From positions 1-39,771 of the IMG/VR virus record IMGVR_UViG_3300010370_000079: a stretch of 39,771 nt of DNA. One strand, given 5' to 3'. Source of the stretch: a virus. Positions 19,200-26,859 of this stretch are shown one piece after another (position 1 is the first letter of the stretch; the number at the start of each line of letters is the position of its first letter). The notes beneath the pieces are model-generated. The model did no database searches. It was not told the DNA's origin and saw only the letters and a list, made by a program, of their open reading frames with translations. The position numbers were made by a program, and so were the translations under genes.

Positions 19200-19414
19200 A
19201 ATTCAAAAGAACTACTGGAAAAAATGTTTCGCCAGTTGACCTTCTGAAATCAGATACGGAATTTGTAAATAAGTCAACAGAACGAGAACGTTACTCAATA
19301 TGCGAAGACTGCGATAGGCTGACAAATATAACCAAGCAGTGCCGTGAATGCGGCTGCTTCATGAAGCTAAAGGTAAAACTTGCTGAAGCAGTTTGCCCAT
19401 TGGGCAAGTGGTAG
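19196..19414 (+). CDS. Cysteine-rich zinc-binding mini-protein (DUF6171-like)
   Basis: 72 residues. The ATG overlaps the previous TGA (ATGA). Cysteines at 36, 39, 49, 52, 54 and 67 form CEDC, CRECGC and a last CPLGKW, enough for one or two zinc sites. The pattern, including the CPLGKW ending, matches small DUF6171-like proteins frequent in aquatic phage fibre regions. Function unknown. It is the last plus-strand gene; its stop abuts the stop of the opposing gene with no spacer. Confidence 0.6.
   Translation: MKFKRTTGKNVSPVDLLKSDTEFVNKSTERERYSICEDCDRLTNITKQCRECGCFMKLKVKLAEAVCPLGKW
19393..19407 (+). terminator. Weak hairpin at convergent gene ends
   Basis: TTGCCC and GGGCAA form a 6-bp stem with a 3-base loop inside the last codons of the cysteine-rich gene. 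A run of U does not follow, so termination is uncertain. It is noted because the two opposing operons meet here with no other space for a terminator. Confidence 0.25.
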
Positions 19415-19669
19415 TTATTCTTCTTCGATTGGCCTGGCCGGATCTTCTATAATCTGCGGTGCACCAATTCTACCTTGCGAAACAGCCTCTTCATATTTAC
19501 CCTGACTGCTTATTGTCTCCGCCATCACACCTGAAGGCGATACGGCTGAGAATCCAGCCATTTTGTCGCCTAGCGTCTTTACTTGAGCAGAGAGAATTAT
19601 ATTCTCTGCTGTCAAAGTATTTACCTTCTTGAGCAGCTCGTCAATTATTGTCTGTGGACTGAGTTCCAT
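19415..19669 (-). CDS. Small coiled-coil protein, unknown
   Basis: 84 residues. The N-terminal half is a heptad-like helix (IIDELLKKVNTLTAENIILSAQVKTL), clearly related to the plus-strand mini-protein at 12320-12460. The second half is polar, with Gly/Ser/Pro turns and an acidic end (DPARPIEEE). The start overlaps the preceding TauD-like gene by one base, so it is the last gene of the minus-strand operon. Possibly a trimerising or assembly factor; no family recognised. Confidence 0.6.
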   Translation of the reverse strand: MELSPQTIIDELLKKVNTLTAENIILSAQVKTLGDKMAGFSAVSPSGVMAETISSQGKYEEAVSQGRIGAPQIIEDPARPIEEE

Positions 19670-20643
19670 TACGGTTTAGCCTTCCTGAAATGCCAACTTT
19701 CATCGCTGTAGTCTATACCTGATTCAAAGCACCAGAAACCATCAAATTCTCTTTCCCCAGAAGAAAATCCAGCTCTCGCTGCGTGAATCATTATAAATAA
19801 ATCTGGAATTAGAAAATCACCCTGCTCCCACTCGTGGAGCCATATATTTTCCCCTGACCCTATCTGGATGGTTAACCACTCTTGTATTGATTTAAAAAAT
19901 TGATTATCGTCAATAGATGGCTTTTCCCCATTAACCGAAAAAAGAATATGCTGATTGCCCCATTGCTCAACACACGGACACAGCCTAAGAACCTCATATC
20001 CCATTAGCGGATGTTGCTGTATCGCACTATGGGCATTACTTGCTATCTCCATATGTCCATCCTTGGACCATATTTCTGACTGCAAGAGCGAGACCATTTT
20101 CATGAAATGAGATGTCATTTCATCCGGATCAGGCCTTTCTGTTACAAATATTGGGTAATGCATCAATTTTGATACTTTTAAGAATGAATACATATCCCTA
20201 GGCATTTTTTCAACAAGCTCAGAAGCATCTATGAAACCAGTCTGCCCAACACTGCTTGAGCACTTAAAGTTTCTCATATTCCAGCCCGCAGCGTGTTGGG
20301 TATGTTTTTTGTACATCCCCTCTAAATGCCATGGATTGACGAGTTTTGTGGAGGAGACCAGCGGTTTGAATTCTTTGTCTTCGCCTACTCTGTCATCGTA
20401 ATGCTGAGTGTATTTCCAGTTGGAAACTCTTCCGTTTTGTTTACTGTATGTTGGCGTCCAGTGAAAATGATTTGAAATCTCGGTCAGTACATCTATTGAT
20501 GTTTCATCACCAAGATTTGCCTCTCTAAAACAAAGAATTCCGTGAGTCTTTAATATTTCTGCATACTTGCTAGAATTTTTTGAAACTTCTAGAAGTCCAG
20601 GGTATTTAACAATGTATTGGTCTGACGATTTAATCCTCTTCAT
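19669..20643 (-). CDS. TauD/TfdA-type Fe(II)/2-oxoglutarate dioxygenase
   Basis: 324 residues from ATG 20643; a longer upstream reading is open but overlaps the preceding gene in another frame, so the shorter start is preferred. PWHLEG gives H106 and E108, a HxE variant of the HxD iron site. WEQGDFLIPD before IMIHAAR gives the distal H287, with R298 as a likely 2-oxoglutarate anchor. FKCSSSVGQT near 126 matches FTCSNDVGQT in the second TauD-like protein (26843-28420), so the two are paralogues. Substrate unknown. It overlaps the preceding P4H-type gene by 14 bases, which fits coordinated expression. Confidence 0.75.
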   Translation of the reverse strand: MKRIKSSDQYIVKYPGLLEVSKNSSKYAEILKTHGILCFREANLGDETSIDVLTEISNHFHWTPTYSKQNGRVSNWKYTQHYDDRVGEDKEFKPLVSSTKLVNPWHLEGMYKKHTQHAAGWNMRNFKCSSSVGQTGFIDASELVEKMPRDMYSFLKVSKLMHYPIFVTERPDPDEMTSHFMKMVSLLQSEIWSKDGHMEIASNAHSAIQQHPLMGYEVLRLCPCVEQWGNQHILFSVNGEKPSIDDNQFFKSIQEWLTIQIGSGENIWLHEWEQGDFLIPDLFIMIHAARAGFSSGEREFDGFWCFESGIDYSDESWHFRKAKP

Positions 20644-21604
20644 ATGGAATTTTTGTCCCAGTAGGGGCACCTTCAACTGATCTGCATTGTGATATAACCG
20701 TATTATTGTGAAGACCCAATGCGCGCTCAGTTGAGTCATCGAAATGTGAATAACCAGACTTAGAGAACTTCTCTGCATCTTGGTAAACAAATGGAAGATA
20801 AACAGGAGGAAGCCAATCTACGCTCTCCTGCGCTTCTCTTACCTCATCATTCTTTGCAACGCCATGACCAAATTGGGCGAGATACGTATACCTCTCTCCA
20901 CTTCTTATTGGCGCAACAGCATGAGTGCCTATGTAATTTGCCGGGAAAAATACTATGTCACCAGTATTCGGCTTGAGGGTCACGTCTGCATAGGGGAATC
21001 TAAACTCTCCGCCGTCGTATGAGTCGTTGAAGTAGATTATGGCATTTACCACTTGATACATAGCCACTTCTCTTTGTGAGAAGTACCTCTGTCCGTCTAT
21101 TACTCTGAAGTTTGTATCATTATCGTTATGCATTCCGAGAGATGCTCCCGGAAGGTACTTGAGAACATGACCACGGCCTTTCCACCAAATTGTGTTAAGT
21201 ATCAATGGATGTATGTCTATATATCTCATTAGACACAGATAAAGGGCGCGCTCACAGTCATTAAAAAATTTAACAATGTCTGGATCTGTATAGTCTTCTA
21301 CTGGGCCTGGCATTCCAAATCCACCCAGCCTCAATGGAAGTGCTAGTAAGTTCTCGTATGGCTGCTCGTTCCCCTCAAAGTCTCGAGCTTTTTTTACACC
21401 ATTTTCCTCATAGATCTCCAGACCGCAACTTGGCACATAGGAGTACTCGTCTATGTATGGCAATATTTTTGACTGCGGCACATCAATGACGGACTTGAAC
21501 TGCATAACGCCAGTTCCGTGATTGACATACTCAATTTTGTTTATTTCCTCACAACCAGTTGGACCCAATTTGGGGATCTCTAGGTGCTTTATGTCTAGCT
21601 TCAT
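20630..21604 (-). CDS. P4H-type Fe(II)/2-oxoglutarate oxygenase
   Basis: 324 residues; AGAGG lies before ATG 21604. The C-terminal half is a canonical double-stranded beta-helix: LGMHND gives H159 and D161, DGGEFRFPYADVTLKPNTGD is the typical middle, IGTHAV gives H228 and ERYTYL gives R238. The first 140 residues are a variable cap; its VNHGTGVMQF recurs as INHGYGVVEF before the oxygenase domain of 24851-26041. The family hydroxylates prolyl or other side chains or small molecules. The C-terminal tail after 250 is extra and may select substrate. Confidence 0.85.
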   Translation of the reverse strand: MKLDIKHLEIPKLGPTGCEEINKIEYVNHGTGVMQFKSVIDVPQSKILPYIDEYSYVPSCGLEIYEENGVKKARDFEGNEQPYENLLALPLRLGGFGMPGPVEDYTDPDIVKFFNDCERALYLCLMRYIDIHPLILNTIWWKGRGHVLKYLPGASLGMHNDNDTNFRVIDGQRYFSQREVAMYQVVNAIIYFNDSYDGGEFRFPYADVTLKPNTGDIVFFPANYIGTHAVAPIRSGERYTYLAQFGHGVAKNDEVREAQESVDWLPPVYLPFVYQDAEKFSKSGYSHFDDSTERALGLHNNTVISQCRSVEGAPTGTKIPYEED

Positions 21605-21624
21605 TTTTGCCTCTGTGTTGGAAG

Positions 21625-22395
21625 TTAACTAATCCTCTTCGTGACAGTTAATCCTACATCATATGGCAGGTGGTATGAAATGAAATCGCCCCTGCTGGCT
21701 ATGTATTTCCCATAATCCAAAAACTCGGAAGTTATCTCTGAATCTGCTGTCATATAGAGCATTCCGTAATCCGATGAATCAGAAAGAATGAACGTCCCGC
21801 CAACCTTTACAGAATCCATTAGTGATTCAAGGACCCTCATTGATGGTCTGTTTATGCCGAAACCAGTCGCTCTAACCATGTCGTAAGAATACGCCGATCC
21901 GCCAGATGTTATGTCAGCAGAGTCGATTGCGGAATATCTGATATTTGGATATTCCGAGAGTTTTTGTTCAGTAAGGTAGAATTTTTCAAAATAATATAAA
22001 TCAATATTATTTATGAATGTAAATTCTTTTGTTCTTTCAGACATGTAATCCATCATAAAAGACCATGGGAATTGCATGTATGTCAGAACTTTTTGCGGAT
22101 TTTCAGCAGTACCACCTGGTATCAGCAGGTCGTACCACATTTTTACTTGAGATATGTTCTGCCAAATGACATGAGCCAAATCGTCATTGACGGAAATCAT
22201 CGCTTCGTGCCAGTGGGCCTCCAGGTCTGTGCCAACAGCAACTGCCCTTCTATCCACGGCAGCCAATTCATGGAATTCTTTTATTTTTTTAGCGTAGTCA
22301 GATAGATCTTGAATTTCCGCAGAAAAAGATTCTTCAAGACCAGCTCTAGAGAGCCTTCTGGATATCCGGGCCCTATCGACCCAACCTCTAGCCAT
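21625..22395 (-). CDS. SAM-dependent methyltransferase-like protein
   Basis: 256 residues. The C-terminal half has the layout of a class I methyltransferase: strands FTFINNID (126-132) and IRYSAID (152-158), YDMVRATGF (171-179) in the place of the YDLI motif, then a helix and VKVGGTFILSD (197-206) like the KPGG-strand motif, and an end YHLPYDVGLTVTK. A clear GxGxG SAM loop is not visible, so it may be divergent or inactive. The N-terminal 100 residues are helical and basic at the start. The gene overlaps the one before it by 8 bases. A methylating role in the locus is an inference. Confidence 0.4.
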   Translation of the reverse strand: MARGWVDRARISRRLSRAGLEESFSAEIQDLSDYAKKIKEFHELAAVDRRAVAVGTDLEAHWHEAMISVNDDLAHVIWQNISQVKMWYDLLIPGGTAENPQKVLTYMQFPWSFMMDYMSERTKEFTFINNIDLYYFEKFYLTEQKLSEYPNIRYSAIDSADITSGGSAYSYDMVRATGFGINRPSMRVLESLMDSVKVGGTFILSDSSDYGMLYMTADSEITSEFLDYGKYIASRGDFISYHLPYDVGLTVTKRIS

Positions 22396-22723
22396 TTTGA
22401 TCAGACCTTATATATTTAGCTATTTTCAACCAGCGATTATTGCGCCTAAGAAGAAGACTAAGCTTTTGGAAGTTCTTATTTATATAAAATTCGTAGCCAG
22501 GCTTTATGCCAGATACTACGCTATCGACTTCGATTGACTGCCTTAGGACTGGAAATGATTTTTTGAGTTCAGAAATCATTTCTTCTATTTCATATTCACC
22601 GACAAGGCTGCCATCCATACCAGAGATGAACATTATTGCAGACATTTCTACTTCTATTTCATCTATTGCATTTTCCACTGAAAATGTTTTATTTTCAGTT
22701 TCCCAAGAGTTTCTTATGGGCAT
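22388..22723 (-). CDS. Unknown protein, 111 residues
   Basis: No family recognised. The first half is acidic and amphipathic (ENAIDEIEVEMSAIMFISG, EYEIEEMISELKKSFP). The second half is basic, with IKPGYEFYINKNFQKLSLLLRR. A purine-rich GGGGG site precedes the ATG, and the gene overlaps the methyltransferase-like gene by 8 bases. Alternation of charge and short strands suggests a small alpha/beta domain, perhaps a partner of the next gene product. Confidence 0.55.
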   Translation of the reverse strand: MPIRNSWETENKTFSVENAIDEIEVEMSAIMFISGMDGSLVGEYEIEEMISELKKSFPVLRQSIEVDSVVSGIKPGYEFYINKNFQKLSLLLRRNNRWLKIAKYIRSDQNG

Positions 22724-22729
22724 AAATCT

Positions 22730-23065
22730 CTACCCCCTCGCACTCTCTAGGATTAAGTAATAAATTGGTTCACTTGATTGATTTATTGAATTATTTGACT
22801 CAGAGTACATTGGGCATCGAATTATGTAATTGTCAGATGAAAATACTGGACAGTTAACCGAGCTATTCCAGGAAATTGTGTCATCAGTTCTGTCTATTGC
22901 TGGTTCCGGGGAGAAAACCTTGCCAGCTGGCGAAATACTAGTTTTTGATCTTGATATTCCAAGATTGCTGTTATATGCAGTTATGAACATCCCGTTTAAT
23001 TGGGCAGCTTCTTCTAACTTTTTTGCCCCTGATGCAATTTCAAAAATCTCTTTTGAGATCTTCAT
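22730..23065 (-). CDS. Unknown protein, 111 residues
   Basis: The ATG at 23065 overlaps the previous stop as TGATG; a TTG three bases upstream is also open but less likely. The N-terminus is a helix (ISKEIFEIASGAKKLEEAAQ), then Ser/Asn/Thr-rich strands with three Cys-free turns and a late CP pair (NCPVF, IRCPMYS). The composition resembles a small beta-structured virion or surface-linked protein, but no family is recognised. It lies in a tightly packed set of five small genes. Confidence 0.55.
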   Translation of the reverse strand: MKISKEIFEIASGAKKLEEAAQLNGMFITAYNSNLGISRSKTSISPAGKVFSPEPAIDRTDDTISWNSSVNCPVFSSDNYIIRCPMYSESNNSINQSSEPIYYLILESARG

Positions 23066-23298
23066 CAAACAATACTTTCTATGACTTCTACTTGTCTCTT
23101 AAGGCAATCAATGGCAGATTTGAGCTGCAAAACATTATCTGGCGTATATGAGCCCGTGCTTGGGACATCAAGATCTATTTCATTATCTATATTTTCTGGG
23201 TCAATGCCCAGCATGAGGCAGAGCATGTAACTGGAGTACTCCAAATACTGTAAAGCTTCATTTTTTGCTCTGGAAACCTGATTCTCAGATAATGCCAT
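23065..23298 (-). CDS. Small helical protein of the LGIDPD group
   Basis: 77 residues, AGAAGG before the ATG. Helical, acidic; YMLCLMLGIDPENID matches FELCEMLGIDPDSVS in the next upstream gene and a looser IDPDTLGEGW in the one before that, so these three neighbours form a small related group. The ending LKSAIDCLKRQVEVIESIV is a coiled-coil-like helix. No known function; may form heteromers with the neighbours. Confidence 0.6.
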   Translation of the reverse strand: MALSENQVSRAKNEALQYLEYSSYMLCLMLGIDPENIDNEIDLDVPSTGSYTPDNVLQLKSAIDCLKRQVEVIESIV

Positions 23299-23312
23299 TT
23301 TTATCTACCTTC

Positions 23313-23822
23313 TCAAAACTGCCCATATTCTCCACAAAATGTGCAACTCACTTTTCCGTCTTGATTTGGAGAGTCGCAACCAAAAACCTGATTGCAATTT
23401 GAGCACCAGTGAAAGTGCCCATTTGTAATCCAGCTTCTTGTGGAATTTTCTTTTTCTTCTTTTATTTGTTCTGATTTTTTTAGCAATATCACATGTTTTT
23501 TAATGTGATACTCGAGCATTTCAGCAAAAGGCTTAAGTCTCTCTAGCTTATCGCCACCTGTAGCTACGGCTCTAGATGTAAAGAATATTGGGAGTCCGTC
23601 ATATTCTGCCGCTTTTATAACCGGAGTATTGTCTACGACTTCCTGGACTATGCCAATATCTTCTTTTTTCCAATCTTCAGAAACTGAATCCGGATCTATG
23701 CCAAGCATTTCGCATAGTTCAAAAATGCGTCGCGCATTCTCAACTATCTCTCTTCCGGCTATTCGCAGCCTTACCTCTTCGTGTACATAGTTGGATGGCG
23801 AGTTATTGGATATTTCGCTCAT
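23313..23822 (-). CDS. LGIDPD-group protein with C-terminal zinc ribbon
   Basis: 169 residues from ATG 23822; a TTG two codons upstream is also possible. The first part is helical with FELCEMLGIDPDSVSEDW, the middle has LPIFFTSRAVATGGDKLERL and LEYHIKKHVILLKK. The last 30 residues hold CSNC (140, 143), C149 and CTFC (160, 163), a zinc ribbon. It therefore joins the small-group helical domain to a metal site, which suggests nucleic-acid or protein binding. No closer family is recognised. Confidence 0.6.
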   Translation of the reverse strand: MSEISNNSPSNYVHEEVRLRIAGREIVENARRIFELCEMLGIDPDSVSEDWKKEDIGIVQEVVDNTPVIKAAEYDGLPIFFTSRAVATGGDKLERLKPFAEMLEYHIKKHVILLKKSEQIKEEKENSTRSWITNGHFHWCSNCNQVFGCDSPNQDGKVSCTFCGEYGQF

Positions 23823-23833
23823 ATTCAATCGAC

Positions 23834-24094
23834 CTATGAAAGCGCTTCTAGCTGATTCTTTGCTGAAAAATACCTTTTTAGATGAAATTCAAGCAATTCA
23901 GCAGAGGCCCAGAGGAAATGGCCTTCCTCCAGTCCAGAGTCAGAAGCTTTCCATCCCTCCCCCAAGGTATCTGGGTCGATCAAGGCTTCTATTGCAATTC
24001 GGAAAACCTCTGAGCTTGCTTGCTCCATCGCTCTTTGCAGTATCTCCCTCTTTGAATCAGATGGGACTAGTGCACTTATTTTAAACGTAGCCAT
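23834..24094 (-). CDS. Small helical protein of the LGIDPD group
   Basis: 86 residues; AGGAG at good spacing before ATG 24094, the best ribosome site of this block. FRIAIEALIDPDTLGEGW matches the LGIDPD motif of the two following genes, and LEFHLKRYFSAKNQL matches LEYHIKKHVILLKKSEQ in the next one. Likely a duplicated and diverged mini-family. It starts a subset of small genes after a 63-base gap following the oxygenase at 24158-24835. Function unknown. Confidence 0.6.
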   Translation of the reverse strand: MATFKISALVPSDSKREILQRAMEQASSEVFRIAIEALIDPDTLGEGWKASDSGLEEGHFLWASAELLEFHLKRYFSAKNQLEALS

Positions 24095-24157
24095 TGGCCT
24101 TCTCCTGTACGTAAGATTTGCGCGAATCTACTGCCAATATTTTACTACGGAAAGGCC

Positions 24158-24835
24158 TTATTCATAGTAGAACTCGCCAGTGTCAAGCGCTGTTGGTGGC
24201 AGATTTCTGTGCCACACATTGACAACCATGACGTTTCTTTTTCCAGACATTGCTGGAGTAGTCCCATGTAAAACGTGTCCGGCATCAAAGATAATTAGCC
24301 TATTTGCTTTACAGGCAATTCTTTCCCTCTTTGATACGTCAACCAGTAGTGGTGCGACAATTTCCTGCTCAAGAGCATTTTCACTAAAATCATCTATTAC
24401 CGATGGATACATTTCGAGAAATCCACCGTTATCGGCATCTGTTTCTGGACCGTAATAGACGCACCCTATCCTTGGTCCAGTGAGAACTTTCGTCTTGGCG
24501 TATCTGAAAGTATCCTCGTCAACGTGTGGCCCAAGATACTGGCCAGCATTGAATGTCCTCGTCCAGTACTCAAAACCACATAAATCGTCCAGTGGGAATG
24601 GAAGATTATTTTCCCATATCTTCTTTACAACTTCTTGCCTGATGGTCCTCGGCTGAGACTTGTGCCACCCATCCCAAAACATGTATGGGGCAAAACAGTC
24701 GGACTGCTCACTGTGGTAAGAATTTATTTCCGAAGCAATTCTTTCATCATCACCCATTGATCTGGGGAAAAATGAGTGATCATTGATTATTTTCAGACAA
24801 GTATCTTTGTCTAGGAAGTTATCGATTACTTTCAT
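24158..24835 (-). CDS. Fe(II)/2-oxoglutarate oxygenase (P4H-like, distinct subtype)
   Basis: 225 residues, nearly only a catalytic domain. LGPHVDED gives H104 and D106, FDAGHVLHGTTP gives distal H190 and GKRNVMVVNVW gives R200; the ten-residue spacing between H and R is the same as in the other oxygenases here. The first 20 residues (IDNFLDKDTCLKIIND) are the usual helix of P4H-type enzymes. It lacks the GGEFxFxYxD middle of the neighbours and has a longer insert (131-170), so it is a separate acquisition or strongly diverged. It starts 15 bases after the previous stop without a clear Shine-Dalgarno. Confidence 0.8.
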   Translation of the reverse strand: MKVIDNFLDKDTCLKIINDHSFFPRSMGDDERIASEINSYHSEQSDCFAPYMFWDGWHKSQPRTIRQEVVKKIWENNLPFPLDDLCGFEYWTRTFNAGQYLGPHVDEDTFRYAKTKVLTGPRIGCVYYGPETDADNGGFLEMYPSVIDDFSENALEQEIVAPLLVDVSKRERIACKANRLIIFDAGHVLHGTTPAMSGKRNVMVVNVWHRNLPPTALDTGEFYYE

Positions 24836-24850
24836 TTGATTTAGAACATA

Positions 24851-26041
24851 TCATATTGGCTTTATCTGGCCACTAACGCTCCCATGCCCAAAGAATTCAA
24901 GGTAGGAAATCCTGACGCCTGACTCAACGGGTCGTACTGCATGACTGCCAAGAAATCCGGAAGGGTAGATAATTAGTGTCCCATTTTTAGGTTTAAATAC
25001 CTTGCTTATATACTTAAACTCCAACTCGCCACCTTCGCACCTATCCGAAAGAATCAGCGACATCGACAGAACATTAAAAATTGGATTCTCGTTCTTGCCA
25101 GCAGTACCTATTGCATTATCGTGATGCATCCCCATGCCTGCAATAGGTGGGTAAGAGGCTATATGCGCATCCGTTCTCCATTGAAGACAGTCGTATACCT
25201 CTGGGTATATCCCGCGATATGCGTTAATGCACTTTGAAACACATATCTCTATGTTGTTATATAAGTCAATATCTTCTTTTGGTGATGACTCGTTGAACAG
25301 TTTCAGATATCTGCGCGGAGCTTGGTCCACCTGTGATTTTGTAAATCTATACCCGCCCCTATTTACGTAAAAGCCCTCATCGTCTATGTAGTAATCCTGC
25401 GGCTCGTCGGCTTCTCTTCTCATCATGTATTCATCAATAAACTTATTGTCTATATTTAGGGCATCGGGAAACTCAACAACCCCATACCCATGGTTGATAT
25501 GAGGCATGCAGTTTGTCCTATCTGCAACTTCCCTTTGTCTCTTTATTTCTTTAGCTGAGATTTCTGAAACTTTGCATTCAAATATTTCGCCATTAAATAT
25601 TTGACCAATCTTCCCAGCATCTTGACCGAATAGGTAAAGTGTCCTTTCGCCGTTTGGATCATTTTCGTGCGGATAAGGCCACCCGTATATTGATGCATCA
25701 ACATAACTAATTCCAGCACTATTGAGCATCTCTGAAAGATGATCTTCGTGCGATGCATCTCCAATGTGATTTGCATCTACGTAAATTCCAGAAAATTTTG
25801 CGTCTATTACAGATTTTGCATTCGGCATAACGCCAGCACCCATGCATATTGAAACAATGACATCACATTCTGTTGACATTCTCTCAATGGTGACCAAATC
25901 AATAAGATCACCGCTTTTCCCTCGTTCGATACTGGCATTTGACCTTCCCGATGAAGCCCAGTAAACGTCGTGACCATTGCGCTTTGCCGCCGTAGCTAGC
26001 GAATATCCCATTTTGCCAGTATGGAGTATTCCGACCTTCAT
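24851..26041 (-). CDS. Fusion: DUF1932-type NAD(P)-binding domain + 2-oxoglutarate oxygenase
   Basis: 396 residues, ATGA overlap with the previous gene. Residues 1-155 are a Rossmann domain like those of DUF1932-type 6-phosphogluconate dehydrogenase relatives: VGILHTGKMG (3-12), a possible NADP phosphate pocket SSGRS (30-34), CDVIVSICMG, and the IYVDAN and TLYLFGQDA strands seen in that family. Its usual helical catalytic domain is missing. Instead residues 180-396 are a P4H-type oxygenase: GMHHDN (H306, D308), ECGGEL-like CEGGELEF, LGSHAV (H367), GVRISYL (R377). The linker INHGYGVVEF is shared with the oxygenase at 20630-21604. A cofactor-coupled oxidation-reduction is possible. Confidence 0.85.
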   Translation of the reverse strand: MKVGILHTGKMGYSLATAAKRNGHDVYWASSGRSNASIERGKSGDLIDLVTIERMSTECDVIVSICMGAGVMPNAKSVIDAKFSGIYVDANHIGDASHEDHLSEMLNSAGISYVDASIYGWPYPHENDPNGERTLYLFGQDAGKIGQIFNGEIFECKVSEISAKEIKRQREVADRTNCMPHINHGYGVVEFPDALNIDNKFIDEYMMRREADEPQDYYIDDEGFYVNRGGYRFTKSQVDQAPRRYLKLFNESSPKEDIDLYNNIEICVSKCINAYRGIYPEVYDCLQWRTDAHIASYPPIAGMGMHHDNAIGTAGKNENPIFNVLSMSLILSDRCEGGELEFKYISKVFKPKNGTLIIYPSGFLGSHAVRPVESGVRISYLEFFGHGSVSGQIKPI

Positions 26042-26859
26042 TTCTGATCTCCGTTGTCTTTTAGCTTATAACCGGTTGTCATGTAGATGTTCGAGGAAAT
26101 TCTTGCTGCTTCAGGATTTGCAATCGGATCAATGACATTTTCAAGAACATCACTATTTGGCGTCCCCTGACAATACCAGCCAAGGTATGAGTATCTTGTT
26201 CCGGATGTAACTGGTTGAACCTCGTGAGCTGCGACGTAATTTGAAGGAAAAAATATTACAGAACCCTTTTTGGGCTTTATTGCTATATCGAGGTAATTGA
26301 AGTAGTGATGACCGCCAGTAAATCCAGTTCCATCGTTCTCTTCTTCGGTGTCGAAACAGTCATTGATATATGCGACTGTTGAAACTATATTTCTAGTTGC
26401 AAGTTGATCTTTTGGATGTGGCTTTCCATATTCATATTCTGTTTGAATATCTGCGTGAAGACCAAGAAATGAACCTTTTGGATAGGCAACTATATGTCCA
26501 CGTATTCTCCACCAAATACACTTTCCTGCCAGTGGAAATTTCCTAAGATAGTCTTGCAGGCATGAGTCTTTGACATCTTCAAGATAGTCAATTGTTTCCT
26601 GGACCCTTTTGTCTGAATTTTGATGTATCAAACTTCCACGCCATGGCATTACGTCAATAGAGTCTTTTTTGAAGAAGTAGTTACTCTTGTTTATGTATCC
26701 ATCTTCCCCGGTAATTGGGTCAACTCCAGGGGTGTACATTGCATCACGCTCCTGAGCCAGGGTTGCATGACAGAAATTCCTAACCCACTCCCAGTCAAGC
26801 GAAAATACTTCTTCGTAAAGAACAACACCGCCGCCAAGATGTTTACCGATCACGTTCAT
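26038..26859 (-). CDS. P4H-type Fe(II)/2-oxoglutarate oxygenase
   Basis: 273 residues from ATG 26859. This start aligns with the paralogue at 29136-29831 (MNVIGKHLGGGVVLY against MEVAGYLGHANAGIVLY) and has GGTGAG in front; upstream codons belong to the preceding gene's frame. GLHADI gives H135 and D137, GGHHYFNYLDIAIKPKKGS is the middle of the fold, VAAHEV gives H212 and TRYSYL gives R222. The WWRIRGHIVAYPKGSFLG segment resembles WWKGRGHVLKYLPGASLG of the enzyme at 20630-21604. Soluble, no signal peptide. Substrate unknown. Confidence 0.85.
   Translation of the reverse strand: MNVIGKHLGGGVVLYEEVFSLDWEWVRNFCHATLAQERDAMYTPGVDPITGEDGYINKSNYFFKKDSIDVMPWRGSLIHQNSDKRVQETIDYLEDVKDSCLQDYLRKFPLAGKCIWWRIRGHIVAYPKGSFLGLHADIQTEYEYGKPHPKDQLATRNIVSTVAYINDCFDTEEENDGTGFTGGHHYFNYLDIAIKPKKGSVIFFPSNYVAAHEVQPVTSGTRYSYLGWYCQGTPNSDVLENVIDPIANPEAARISSNIYMTTGYKLKDNGDQK

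Noticed and set aside
20644-20790. Upstream extension of the TauD-type gene by 49 residues
   Set aside because: It overlaps conserved C-terminal codons of the P4H-type gene in another frame and has no 2OG-family character; ATG 20643 gives a normal domain.
24095-24157. 63-base gap searched for terminator, promoter or tRNA
   Set aside because: Only a weak AGATT/AATCT hairpin without a U-run and the ribosome site of the next gene are present.
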